Positions 32,418 through 41,562 of a DNA stretch of 64,000 nucleotides are shown here, piece after piece. Positions within the stretch are counted from its first letter, which is position 1. The number at the start of each line of letters is the position of its first letter. A model generated the notes under the pieces. That model was not told where the DNA came from and did no database searches. It worked only from the letters and a program-made list of their open reading frames with translations. This DNA is from an uncultured Prevotellaceae bacterium (lineage in GTDB: Bacteria; Bacteroidota; Bacteroidia; Bacteroidales; Bacteroidaceae), in NCBI GenBank assembly GCA_902790625.1, contig CADASP010000015.1, forward strand, positions 1-64,000. Reading direction: 5' to 3'. The translations under genes were made by a program, and so were the position numbers.

Positions 32418-35400
32418 ATGAGAAACTCGAACGAACGTATCATGTTGAGTGGAGGGAGGACTACACTCCGTCGGCTCATGTTCTTGTTGCTCGTCTTTGT
32501 GTGCTCCATAGGAGCGTCGGCACAAAGCCGGGTGACAGGTAAGGTTGTGGATGCCAATGGCGAACCCGTGATTGGCGCCAGCGTGATGGTGAAGGGCACC
32601 AGCAATGGTGTGGTGACTGATTTGGATGGCAACTACTCCATCAGCAATGTCCCAGCAGGTGCCAGCCTGAACATCTCGTATGTGGGCTATCGCACGCGCA
32701 CCGTGGCTGTTGACGGCAAGAGCCTGCTGAACGTGACCATGGAGGAAGACCGCCAACTGCTCGACGAAGTGGTCGTGGTGGGCTATGGAACCCAGAAGCG
32801 CAGCGACGTGACGGGTTCGATGGTGAACATTGGCGAGGAGCAGCTGAACACCCGCCCCGTGAACAACGCCTTCGAAGCACTGCAGGGCAAGGCCGCCGGT
32901 GTTGACATCACCACCAATGAGCGTCCTGGCCAGCTGGGCAGCATCCGCATTCGTGGTGAGCGCTCCATCGGTGCCACCAATGCACCACTCTATGTGGTCG
33001 ATGGAGTGCCCTTGATGTCGGCTTCGGCCATTGAGACCCTGAACCCGCGCGACATTGAGAGCATCGACATCCTGAAGGACGCATCGGCCACAGCCATCTA
33101 CGGTAGCCGTGGTGCCAACGGTGTGGTGCTCGTCACCACCAAGCAGGGAAAGGCTGGCAAGATGCGCCTCGACTATACAGGCACGATGACCATCTCGAAC
33201 ATTGTAGACCGTTCGCCTTCGATGAGTGCCCAGGACTTCATCAATTTCCGTCGCTGGGCTGCCTACAACCTCGACCCCACGACGTATGCACACCCCGACC
33301 ATCCCACACAGGCCAACGACATGCTCATCTTCGACAGTGCCCTCGACGGACAGACCTCGCGCGACAACGTGATGAAGGGATGGGCCAGCGGCTCGTGGGA
33401 CCCCTCGAAGGTGACCAACACCGACTGGACCGACTATGTGACGCAGACTGCCGTCTCGCACGAGCACACACTGGCAGTGAGCGGCGGCTCCAACGACATG
33501 AACGCCTATGGCTCGTTCGGCTACCTGAGCAACAAGGGTACGCAAAAGGGCCAGTGGTACGACCGCTATACCGGCAAAATCAGCGTCAACATCAAGCCCA
33601 CGAAGTGGTTCTCGATGCAGGCATCCATCAATGCGTCGTGGCAGGAACAGGACTATGGCATGTCGACACTCGGCGGACGCTCAGGCTCAGTGCCCGATGC
33701 CATCTATGGCACAGCTAAGGCCATCTACAACATTGCTGTGCCCTTCGACGCCAACGGCAACAAGGTAATCAATCCTGGCGGTGAGTCGGGCATCTACTCC
33801 ATCATGGACGATTGGAACCACTCCACTCAGAAGTCGCAGGCCTTCCGCGCCCTCGGCAACTTCTCGGCAACGGTCGACTTTGGCGAAATCTTCAAGCCCG
33901 TCCAAGGCCTCCGCTACAAGATTAACTTCGGCCCCGATTTCCGTCACTGGCGTGAGGGCGTCTACATCGACGGATTCTCGTCGCACAAAATCAATGCCGA
34001 CGGTTCGGAAGGCGTGAACTACGCTCGCCTGAACAACCGTCGCGACTTCTCGTGGACACTCGACAACATGATTATGTTCGACCGCACCTTCGCCGACCTG
34101 CACAAGGTGGGCGTCACCCTGCTGCAGACCGCCTCGAAGTGGAACACGGAGACATCGGGCATGTCGGGACAGAACATCGCCAAGGACTCCTACCTGTGGA
34201 ACGCCTTCAATACGCTCGACGTGACCAATGCCGACAACAAGGTGAGCATCTCGTCGGGCCTCACCGAGCGTCAGCTGGAGTCGTACATGATTCGCCTGAA
34301 CTATGGCTTCAACGACCGCTACTTGCTCACCGTGAGCGGTCGCTGGGACGGTGCCTCGCAGCTGGCCGACGGACACAAGTGGGACTTCTTCCCCTCGGCA
34401 GCACTGGCATGGCGCATCGGCGAAGAGGACTTTGCGAAGAGCCTCGACTGGCTCAGCAACCTGAAGCTGCGCCTCGGCGTAGGTGTGACGGGCAACTCGG
34501 CCGTGAGCCCATACGCCACCAAGGGCGACATCACCAGCATCTACCTGCCCTTCAACGGCATGGAGAATGTGCTGGGCTATACCACCAACGAGCCTTACTA
34601 TTCTGGCTCACAACTGACGATGGCCAACCCCGAACTGGGATGGGAGAAGACCACACAGTGGAACTTCGGTCTTGACTACGGATTCCTGAACGGTCGCATC
34701 TTCGGTAGCTTGGACCTCTACTGGTCGAAGACCAACGATTTGATTATGTCCACCACCATTCCTACGCTGACGGGATTCCCCAGCACAATGTCGAATGTGG
34801 GTAAGACCAAGAACCACGGCGTGGAGTTCACGCTGAGCGCCTTCCCCGTGCAGACCAAGGAGATGGAATGGGAGACCGATTTCAACATTGCTTACCAGAA
34901 GGATGAGATTGTGGAACTGGCATACGGCAAGAACGACATGCCCGACAACTCATTGTTCATCGGCGAAGCCATCTCCGTGTTCTACGGCTATGAGAACGAC
35001 GGCGTATGGCAGGAGAGCGATGCCGCAGAGATGGCGAAGTGGAACGAGAACGGCTACAACTTCACAGCCGGTAACGTGCGTCCGAAGGACCAGAACGGCG
35101 ACTACAAGATGGACGGCGACGACCGCGTGGTGCTGGGCCGCAAAAACCCGAGCACGACATTCGGATGGAACAACAGGTTCTCGTGGAACGGACTGGAGCT
35201 GGGCATCCAGATGTTCGGACGCCTCGGCTACATGTTCTCAACAGGCGGCGAGGCCATGACAGCCCACGGCAACCAGCGTGAGATTGACTACTGGACACCC
35301 AGCAATACGGGAGCCGAGTATCAGAAGCCTATCCTGGGACAGGCCACATCAGGCTCGCAGGACGCTTTCTCTTCGCTGCTGGGCTTCAAGAAGGCATCCT

Positions 35401-35600
35401 TCATCAAGGTGCGCAACATCTCGCTGGGCTACAACCTGCCCAAGACGCTGCTGAGAAACGCCACGCTCTCGCATGCCAAGATTTATGCACAGGTGGTCAA
35501 CCCGTTCAGCCTGAAGCAGTCGGTTGACGGATTCGACCTCGACACAGGACGAACCTACTTCAACCGCAGCTTCGTCTTCGGCCTGGAGATTGGTTTCTAA
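32418..35600 (+). CDS. SusC/RagA-type TonB-dependent outer membrane transporter
   Basis: A 1060-residue outer membrane protein. The start at MRNSNERIML follows the promoter; an earlier in-frame ATG lies upstream of it. A long signal peptide (to about residue 36) is followed by a carboxypeptidase-regulatory-like domain (RVTGKVVDANGEPVIGASV, about 38-112), the plug (VVVGYGTQKRSDVTG, about 118) with DGVPL and ILKDASATAIYGSRGANGVVLV, and a beta-barrel ending in FVFGLEIGF. With the SusD partner it imports oligosaccharides or peptides using TonB energy. High GC and strongly biased codons suggest good expression. Confidence 0.96.
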   Translation: MRNSNERIMLSGGRTTLRRLMFLLLVFVCSIGASAQSRVTGKVVDANGEPVIGASVMVKGTSNGVVTDLDGNYSISNVPAGASLNISYVGYRTRTVAVDGKSLLNVTMEEDRQLLDEVVVVGYGTQKRSDVTGSMVNIGEEQLNTRPVNNAFEALQGKAAGVDITTNERPGQLGSIRIRGERSIGATNAPLYVVDGVPLMSASAIETLNPRDIESIDILKDASATAIYGSRGANGVVLVTTKQGKAGKMRLDYTGTMTISNIVDRSPSMSAQDFINFRRWAAYNLDPTTYAHPDHPTQANDMLIFDSALDGQTSRDNVMKGWASGSWDPSKVTNTDWTDYVTQTAVSHEHTLAVSGGSNDMNAYGSFGYLSNKGTQKGQWYDRYTGKISVNIKPTKWFSMQASINASWQEQDYGMSTLGGRSGSVPDAIYGTAKAIYNIAVPFDANGNKVINPGGESGIYSIMDDWNHSTQKSQAFRALGNFSATVDFGEIFKPVQGLRYKINFGPDFRHWREGVYIDGFSSHKINADGSEGVNYARLNNRRDFSWTLDNMIMFDRTFADLHKVGVTLLQTASKWNTETSGMSGQNIAKDSYLWNAFNTLDVTNADNKVSISSGLTERQLESYMIRLNYGFNDRYLLTVSGRWDGASQLADGHKWDFFPSAALAWRIGEEDFAKSLDWLSNLKLRLGVGVTGNSAVSPYATKGDITSIYLPFNGMENVLGYTTNEPYYSGSQLTMANPELGWEKTTQWNFGLDYGFLNGRIFGSLDLYWSKTNDLIMSTTIPTLTGFPSTMSNVGKTKNHGVEFTLSAFPVQTKEMEWETDFNIAYQKDEIVELAYGKNDMPDNSLFIGEAISVFYGYENDGVWQESDAAEMAKWNENGYNFTAGNVRPKDQNGDYKMDGDDRVVLGRKNPSTTFGWNNRFSWNGLELGIQMFGRLGYMFSTGGEAMTAHGNQREIDYWTPSNTGAEYQKPILGQATSGSQDAFSSLLGFKKASFIKVRNISLGYNLPKTLLRNATLSHAKIYAQVVNPFSLKQSVDGFDLDTGRTYFNRSFVFGLEIGF

Positions 35601-35659
35601 GGAAGTTAAGAGTAACAGAATTGCTATCACACAACATTTTTAATTAAGATAGGAAGATT

Positions 35660-37756
35660 ATGAAATACAATAAATATATAATGAGTGGTCTGCTGGCAGC
35701 AACGATGACGGTAGGAATGACATCCTGCTCTGGCGACTTCCTCGACGAGGAACTGACCACCAAATACTCTACACAGTATTTCGAGACCCCCGAAGGACTT
35801 GAGGCACTGGCAGTATCGCTCTATGGAAACATCCGCTGGCACTTCGGCTATGAGTGGGCCTACGGCATCACACTCTATGGCACCGATGAGTTCACCAACG
35901 GCAACGACCTGACCAGCGAATGCTGGAACACCTACGACAACCGTTTCGGCGCCGTGGCCTGTACGCCCGCCACTGGTGCGGCCAACAAGAACTGCCCCGC
36001 TCCACAAGCGTTGTGGGACCAGCTCTACTATGGCATCGCCTCGTGCAACACCATCATCGCCAGTGCCGACAAGATTGCCGACGAGAAGGTGCGCAACCGC
36101 TGCCTGGCACATGCCTACTTCCTGCGCGGCTATAACTACTACCGTCTGACAGCCCAATACGGACGTCCGGTGCTGCAAATCACTCCCGCCTCGGGCGTGG
36201 TGCGCAACTTCACTCAGGCCACCGAGGAACAGGCTTGGGAACAGGTCATCAGCGACCTGCGCCAGGCTTATAATCTCTTCGAGGGCGAAGTGTTCACCTA
36301 CGGAAAGGGCATCACATGGACCAAGGCCACCGCTGCCCACTTCCTGGCCAAGGCGCTGCTATTCCGTGCTTCGGAGCGCTGTGAGGCTTTCAACAGCAAA
36401 ACGAAAGAAGCCGACCTGCGTGAGGCCATCGAGGCTTGCAACTATGTCATACAGGCACGCAGCCTGGAGGCCAACTACAGCGACCTCTATGCCAACTTCA
36501 CCGGCATCGACAGCCCCATCGAGGAGTCTGACGAAATCCTGATGGCAGCCGGCTACAACAACTCCTCGGCTACGAAGGGACGCTTTGGCAACCGCACCTA
36601 CAACTACTTCTGCCCGCAGTTCTCGAACTTCTCAGGAGGTTGGGTGAAGCGCGGCGTGTGGATTGGCGACATGGACTTCCAGCGCTGCCGTCCCACAGAA
36701 TACACCTATGCCGTGTATGACCACGTGAACGACGCCCGTCTGTGGAAGACCTTCAAGACCGTCTATGGCATCAACGCCATCCCCAAGGACGGCGAAGGCA
36801 AGGGCGTGGCAGTGGGCGACCCTGGCATCGTGATGATTCTGAACACCGAGAACGACCACACCTACGACGGCTACACCTTTGGCGCATTCGTGCAGGGACC
36901 AACCTTCACCGACGATGCCGGACGGCTGCCCGAATGGAAAGTCGACGCCCGCCAGACGGCTACCAGCGGTGCCCTCACCTCTACCCCCGGCCAGTGGATT
37001 CCCAACTCACTCGTGCTCTACCAGAACGGCAAGTATGTGGCTCCCACCTTCAAGAGTCAGCCCGTGTGTAATTTCTTCGCCGGCATCAACAAGACTGCCG
37101 ACGGCACACGCACAGCCGAGAAGGGCGACGCACAGCGCGACGTGACGATGGCTCGTGTGGGTGAGACCTATCTGGTGCGCGCCGAATGCTATGCCCGCTT
37201 AGGCGACTATGCATCGGCCAAGAAGGACATCGACGTCATCCGAGCTCGTGCACAATGGAAGAACGGCGAGAACCGCTCGTTCTACACCGACGGCTCGCAG
37301 GCCTTCGCCACCAACAGCCTGAACACGGGTACGGCTGCCGACAACTACGTGAACTCCAACCTCTGGATGAACACCTACTATCTGTCGAACCCCAACCAGC
37401 CTGTCACCACAGCCGCTTCGAACCTGACCAACTGGACGTGGGACAACCTGCCCGCCGAAGACGAGGCCATCCTGAGGAAGCTCGGTGTCACCGGACAGCC
37501 AGCACGCGCCATCAACTTCATCCTGAACGAGCGCTCGCGTGAGCTCATCGGCGAGTGGCAGCGCTGGGAGACTCTCTCGCGCACCAAGACGCTCGTGGCT
37601 CGTGCAAAGGCCTTCAACCCCGAAGCAGCCCCCAACGTTTCCGACAAGCACATCTATCGTCCCATCCCGCAGACCTTCATCGACGGACTGAAGAACGAGG
37701 ACGGCAGCGACTTGACCGATGCCCAGAAAGCTGCCTGGCAGAACCCCGGCTATTAA
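35660..37756 (+). CDS. SusD/RagB-type outer membrane lipoprotein
   Basis: A 698-residue lipoprotein (lipobox at MTSCSG, about residues 21-26) with the SusD start SGDFLDEELTTKYSTQYFETPEGLEALAVSLY, a TPR-like helical region (AHAYFLRGYNYYRLTAQYG, about 152-170) and the C-terminal RARAQW…ERSRELIGEWQRWETLSRTKTL region. It caps the SusC barrel and binds the nutrient. At 698 residues it is somewhat longer than many SusD proteins. It is 59 bp after susC. No sugar hydrolase gene directly follows, so the substrate is not evident. Confidence 0.96.
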   Translation: MKYNKYIMSGLLAATMTVGMTSCSGDFLDEELTTKYSTQYFETPEGLEALAVSLYGNIRWHFGYEWAYGITLYGTDEFTNGNDLTSECWNTYDNRFGAVACTPATGAANKNCPAPQALWDQLYYGIASCNTIIASADKIADEKVRNRCLAHAYFLRGYNYYRLTAQYGRPVLQITPASGVVRNFTQATEEQAWEQVISDLRQAYNLFEGEVFTYGKGITWTKATAAHFLAKALLFRASERCEAFNSKTKEADLREAIEACNYVIQARSLEANYSDLYANFTGIDSPIEESDEILMAAGYNNSSATKGRFGNRTYNYFCPQFSNFSGGWVKRGVWIGDMDFQRCRPTEYTYAVYDHVNDARLWKTFKTVYGINAIPKDGEGKGVAVGDPGIVMILNTENDHTYDGYTFGAFVQGPTFTDDAGRLPEWKVDARQTATSGALTSTPGQWIPNSLVLYQNGKYVAPTFKSQPVCNFFAGINKTADGTRTAEKGDAQRDVTMARVGETYLVRAECYARLGDYASAKKDIDVIRARAQWKNGENRSFYTDGSQAFATNSLNTGTAADNYVNSNLWMNTYYLSNPNQPVTTAASNLTNWTWDNLPAEDEAILRKLGVTGQPARAINFILNERSRELIGEWQRWETLSRTKTLVARAKAFNPEAAPNVSDKHIYRPIPQTFIDGLKNEDGSDLTDAQKAAWQNPGY

Positions 37757-37783
37757 AGTCCGGTTCAGCTTGAACGCCCCAAC

Positions 37784-37825
37784 ACAGCTCCCTTGCATCC
37801 CCAGCGGTGCAAGGGGGCTGTTTCA
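37784..37825 (+). terminator. terminator after susD
   Basis: A 14-bp stem (37784-37797 with 37808-37821, one G-T pair) followed by TTTCATTT, 27 bp after the susD stop. Confidence 0.8.
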
Positions 37826-37851
37826 TTTACATTTCCTCCAAGCCTTTGGAC

Positions 37852-37974
37852 TTTTTCCTTTGCTTTTCGCTCGCTTATTCTCTCCTTTGGCTTCGCCGAA
37901 AGTACTTTCGCTCGGAAAAGCAAAAAGAAAAACAAGTTTTTCCTTTGCTTTTCGCTCGCTTATTCGTACCTTTG
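37852..37974 (+). repeat. promoter-bearing dispersed repeat, copy 2
   Basis: Two identical 29-bp units (37852-37880 and 37937-37965) flank a core (about 37881-37932) that matches the repeat at 12557-12737 with few changes. The second unit is followed by the -7 box used by ilvB. Confidence 0.82.
37944..37974 (+). promoter_or_regulatory. promoter of ilvB
   Basis: TTTG (37944-37947), 19-bp spacer, TACCTTTG (37967-37974), 23 bp before the ATG at 37998. The spacer is the same as in the Rid-family gene promoter. Confidence 0.87.
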
Positions 37975-37997
37975 CAGCTGATTTTAGCAAACAAAGG

Positions 37998-39764
37998 ATG
38001 AAACAAACAGGACTTGACATAACCAAGAGAGCCATCACAGGCTCGGAGGCACTGATGCTGGCACTCCAGTCCGAGGGCGTAACCACCATCTTCGGCTATC
38101 CTGGCGGTGCCATCATGCCCGTCTACGATGCGCTCTACGATTATACCAGGGGCGAGAAGAAAGCCTTCAACCACATACTGGTGCGCCATGAGCAGGGCGC
38201 CACACATGCCGCCGAGGGCTTTGCCCGGGTGAGCGGACAGGTGGGTGTGTGCTTAGTGACCAGCGGTCCGGGGGCCACCAACACACTCACGGGCGTCGCC
38301 GACGCCATGATGGACTCCACGCCCATCGTGGTCATAGCGGGGCAGGTGGCCACGGCAGCACTCGGCACCGACGCCTTCCAGGAGGTGGACTTGGTGGGTG
38401 TGGCGCAGCCCATCTCGAAGTGGAGCTACCAGATACGCCACGCCAGCGACATCGCTTGGGCCGTGAGCCGAGCCTTCTACATCGCACGCTCTGGGCGTCC
38501 AGGCCCTGTGGTGCTCGACTTCCCCAAGAATGCCCAGACAGAGATGGTTGAGTTCCAACCGCAGAAGGTGGACTTCGTGCGCTCCTACGTGGCACGGCCC
38601 AAGCTCGATGCCGAAATGCTGCAGCAAGCCGCACAACTCATCAATGGCGCACGCCGTCCGTTGGCCCTCGTGGGACAAGGTGTGGAGCTGGCAGGAGCAC
38701 AAGAAGAGCTGAAGCAGTTGCTCGAGAAAGCCGACATCCCCGCCGGGCGCACCATGCTGGGGCTGAGCGCCCTGCCCAGCGACCACCCGCTCAACGTGGG
38801 CATGCTGGGCATGCATGGCAACTACGCCGTGAACCTGAAGGAGCAGGAGTGCGACGTGCTCATCGCCATCGGCATGCGATTCAGCGACCGGGTGACGGGC
38901 AACCTGCAGACCTATGCCCGCCAGGCCAAGGTGATACACATCGACATCGACAAGAGCGAAATCAACAAGAACGTGAAGGTCGACGTGCCCGTGGTGGCCG
39001 ACTGCAAGGAGGCCCTGCCCGCCCTCACCGCTCTCGTTCAGCCTGCCAGCCACCAAGAGTGGCGCGAGTCGTTCCTGCCCCTCGATGCCAAGGAGCGAGA
39101 GCAGGTGATAGAGCCCGCCATACACCCTGCCAGCGGCCCGCTGCTGATGGGCGAGGTGGTGAACGCCGTGGCCGAACAGGCTGCCGATGACACCGTGCTC
39201 GTGACCGACGTGGGGCAGAACCAGCTCTTCGCCACACGCTACTTCAAATACCGCCACCAGCGCAGCATCTGCACCAGCGGCGGGCTCGGCACCATGGGCT
39301 ACGGCATGCCCGCAGCCATCGGCGCCACCTTTGGCGCTCCTGAGCGCCCCGTCGTGTGCTTCATGGGCGACGGCGGATTCCAGATGAACCTACAGGAGCT
39401 GGGCACCATCATGGAGCAGCAAGCCCCGGTGAAAATGGTGCTGCTCAACAACCACTACTTGGGCAACGTGCGCCAGTGGCAAGACATGTTCTGGCAACGC
39501 CGCAAGTCGTTCACCAAGATGCTCAACCCCTGCTACGAACTGATTGCCCAGGGCTATGGCATCGCCTACGAGGCCGTGACCGATCGCTCCACGCTCCAAG
39601 CGGCCATCCAGCGCATGCTCACCACGCAAGGGCCGTTCATCCTGGAGTGCGCCATCAAGGAAGAGGACAACATCATGCCCATGACGCCGCCGGGAAAGAA
39701 TGTCGACGACATGATGCTCAGCCTCACCCCCACCCCAGCGCCAGCGGAAGAGCGCAGTAAATAG
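37998..39764 (+). CDS. ilvB: acetolactate synthase large subunit
   Basis: A 588-residue thiamine-diphosphate enzyme that condenses pyruvate to acetolactate or with 2-oxobutyrate, first step of valine, leucine and isoleucine synthesis. Motifs: FGYPGGAIMPVYDAL (about residues 32-46), catalytic Glu in VRHEQGATHAAEGFAR, SGPGATN, and the TPP-binding GDGGFQMNLQEL…NNHYLGNVRQWQ (about 458-495). The start MKQTGLD lies just after the promoter. ilvC and ilvD are not in the window. ilvN follows after 20 bp. Confidence 0.97.
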   Translation: MKQTGLDITKRAITGSEALMLALQSEGVTTIFGYPGGAIMPVYDALYDYTRGEKKAFNHILVRHEQGATHAAEGFARVSGQVGVCLVTSGPGATNTLTGVADAMMDSTPIVVIAGQVATAALGTDAFQEVDLVGVAQPISKWSYQIRHASDIAWAVSRAFYIARSGRPGPVVLDFPKNAQTEMVEFQPQKVDFVRSYVARPKLDAEMLQQAAQLINGARRPLALVGQGVELAGAQEELKQLLEKADIPAGRTMLGLSALPSDHPLNVGMLGMHGNYAVNLKEQECDVLIAIGMRFSDRVTGNLQTYARQAKVIHIDIDKSEINKNVKVDVPVVADCKEALPALTALVQPASHQEWRESFLPLDAKEREQVIEPAIHPASGPLLMGEVVNAVAEQAADDTVLVTDVGQNQLFATRYFKYRHQRSICTSGGLGTMGYGMPAAIGATFGAPERPVVCFMGDGGFQMNLQELGTIMEQQAPVKMVLLNNHYLGNVRQWQDMFWQRRKSFTKMLNPCYELIAQGYGIAYEAVTDRSTLQAAIQRMLTTQGPFILECAIKEEDNIMPMTPPGKNVDDMMLSLTPTPAPAEERSK

Positions 39765-39784
39765 ATTCACGCCAAAACCTGCTT

Positions 39785-40372
39785 ATGGAGAAAAACAATA
39801 TTGCAAATGCAGCTACCCCCCTCTCCCCAGTAGAGGGGACGAAGCTTTACACCCTGCTGGTCTATTCGGAAAACATTGCCGGCATACTCAACCAAATCAC
39901 CGCCGTCTTCACCCGCCGCCAAGTGAACATCGAGAGCCTGAACGTGTCGGCATCGAGCATCCCAGGTGTGCACAAGTACACCATCACCGCCTGGAGCGAC
40001 GAAGACCAAATCATCAAAATCACCAAGCAGATTGAGAAGAAAATCGACGTGGTGAAAGCCAACTATTTCACCGACGACGAGCTGTTCATCCGCGAGTCGG
40101 GCCTCTACAAGCTGGCCACGCAGGCCGTGCTGCAGAATCCCGACATCTCGCGCACCATCCGTCGCCACGATGCCAGCATCATCGAGGTGAACCCCACCTA
40201 CGTCATTGTGATGAAATATGGCGTCACCGACGACATCATCTCGCTCTATCGTGCCCTCGATGAGTTTGGCTGCGTGCTGCAATACACGCGCTCGGGCCGC
40301 ATCGCCGTCACACGCGGCATGCAGGAGCAGGTGAGCGACTTCCTGCAGCAGCGCGAACAAGGCACACTATGA
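39785..40372 (+). CDS. ilvN: acetolactate synthase small subunit
   Basis: A 195-residue regulatory subunit with an N-terminal ACT domain (LYTLLVYSENIAGILNQITAVFTRRQVNIESLNVS, about residues 20-55) and the C-terminal domain (about 95-185). It gives feedback control by branched-chain amino acids. Residues 10-19 are encoded by a small CCCCTCTCCCC…GAGGGG palindrome resembling the GC-rich elements elsewhere, which makes the N-terminus slightly longer than usual. Confidence 0.95.
   Translation: MEKNNIANAATPLSPVEGTKLYTLLVYSENIAGILNQITAVFTRRQVNIESLNVSASSIPGVHKYTITAWSDEDQIIKITKQIEKKIDVVKANYFTDDELFIRESGLYKLATQAVLQNPDISRTIRRHDASIIEVNPTYVIVMKYGVTDDIISLYRALDEFGCVLQYTRSGRIAVTRGMQEQVSDFLQQREQGTL
39813..39840. 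repeat. short GC-rich palindrome in the ilvN start region
   Basis: ACCCCCCTCTCCCCAGTAGAGG lies within codons 10-19 and has the inner palindrome of the GC-rich element family. It lacks the second arm, so it may be a relic or chance. Confidence 0.5.
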
Positions 40373-40410
40373 ATTACATCTGTTCACCTTTTAATTAACG
40401 TATAACAACT

Positions 40411-41424
40411 ATGGGATTAATTGAACAAATCATTGCGCGCGCCAAGAGCAACAAGCAGCGCATCGTGCTCCCCGAGTCCGAGGAGGAGCGCACTCTGACA
40501 GCCGCCGACCGTGTGCTGGCCGACGACATTGCCGACCTTATCCTGATTGGAAATCCTGAGAAAGTGCACAAACTGGCCGAAGAGAAAGGACTGACGCACA
40601 TCGGCAAAGCCACACTCATCGACCCACTGAACTATGAGAAGAGCGAGGAGTTGGCACAGCTGCTACAGAAGCAGCGCGAGAAGAAGGGCATGACCATCGA
40701 GAAGGCCCGCGAGCTGGTGAAAGACCCACTCTACCTGGGCTGCATGATCATCAAGACCGAAGGTGCCGACGGACAAATTAGTGGTGCCCTCTCCACCACC
40801 GGCGAGACGCTGCGCCCCGCCCTGCAAATCATCAAGTGCGCCCCCGGCATCACCTGCGTCAGCGGAGCCATGCTGATGATCACCCAGAAGCCTGAGTATG
40901 GTGAAGACGGTGTCCTCGTGGTGGGCGACGTGGCCGTGACACCCATGCCCGATGCCAACCAGCTCTCGCAGATTGCCGTCTGCACCGCCCAGACCGCCCG
41001 CTCGGTGGCCGGATTCGCCGACCCACGCGTGGCCATGCTCTCCTTCTCCACCAAGGGCAGCGCCAGCCACGAGGTCGTAGACAAGGTGGTGGAAGCCACT
41101 CGCCTGGCCAAGGAACTCGACCCCTCACTGAAGATCGACGGCGAGTTGCAGGCCGATGCCGCCCTCGTGCCCTCTGTGGGCAAGAAGAAGGCTCCTGGCA
41201 GCGAAATCGCCGGACAGGCCAACGTGCTCGTGTTCCCCTGCCTCGAGGTGGGCAACATCGCCTACAAGCTGGTGCAGCGCCTGGGCGACGCCGTGGCCGT
41301 GGGTCCCATCCTGCAGGGCATTGCACGCCCCGTGAACGACCTCTCGCGCGGCTGCTCTGTCGACGACATCTACTACCTCGTCGCCATCACCGCATGTCAG
41401 GCCATGGATGCTAAAAAGCAGTAG
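40411..41424 (+). CDS. pta: phosphate acetyltransferase
   Basis: A 337-residue enzyme converting acetyl-CoA and phosphate to acetyl phosphate. Starts MGLIEQIIARAKSNKQRIVLPESEEERTL; later family motifs include LSTTGETLRPALQIIK and the C-terminal CLEVGNIAYKLVQRLGDAVAVGPILQG…RGCSVDDI (about residues 272-325). It is the short form without the N-terminal regulatory domain. It is followed by ackA after a GC-rich repeat, giving the acetate overflow pathway with ATP formation. Confidence 0.97.
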   Translation: MGLIEQIIARAKSNKQRIVLPESEEERTLTAADRVLADDIADLILIGNPEKVHKLAEEKGLTHIGKATLIDPLNYEKSEELAQLLQKQREKKGMTIEKARELVKDPLYLGCMIIKTEGADGQISGALSTTGETLRPALQIIKCAPGITCVSGAMLMITQKPEYGEDGVLVVGDVAVTPMPDANQLSQIAVCTAQTARSVAGFADPRVAMLSFSTKGSASHEVVDKVVEATRLAKELDPSLKIDGELQADAALVPSVGKKKAPGSEIAGQANVLVFPCLEVGNIAYKLVQRLGDAVAVGPILQGIARPVNDLSRGCSVDDIYYLVAITACQAMDAKKQ

Positions 41425-41557
41425 ACCCTCCCCCATCCCCTCCCTAAATGGAGGGGAGTATATAGTAATAAAAATAGTATAACAAGAAAAAACGCCCCTA
41501 CAACTCCCTATCATGTAACTACTCCTCCCCATTTAGGGGGAGGCTGGGAGGGGGCCT
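41424..41557. repeat. GC-rich nested palindrome between pta and ackA
   Basis: Left arm CCCTCCCCCATCCCCTCCCT with inner AAATGGAGGGG, right arm with CCTCCCCATTTAGGGGGAGG and GGGAGGGGG, separated by about 70 AT-rich bp with TATAGTA. The whole can form a cruciform of the same plan as the rimO insert. It may attenuate or stabilise the pta-ackA transcript. Confidence 0.85.
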
Positions 41558-41562
41558 GAGTT

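Noticed and set aside
37719..37997. Extended N-terminus of IlvB
   Set aside because: These codons run through the susD terminator, the promoter repeat and the -7 box; the family start matches 37998.
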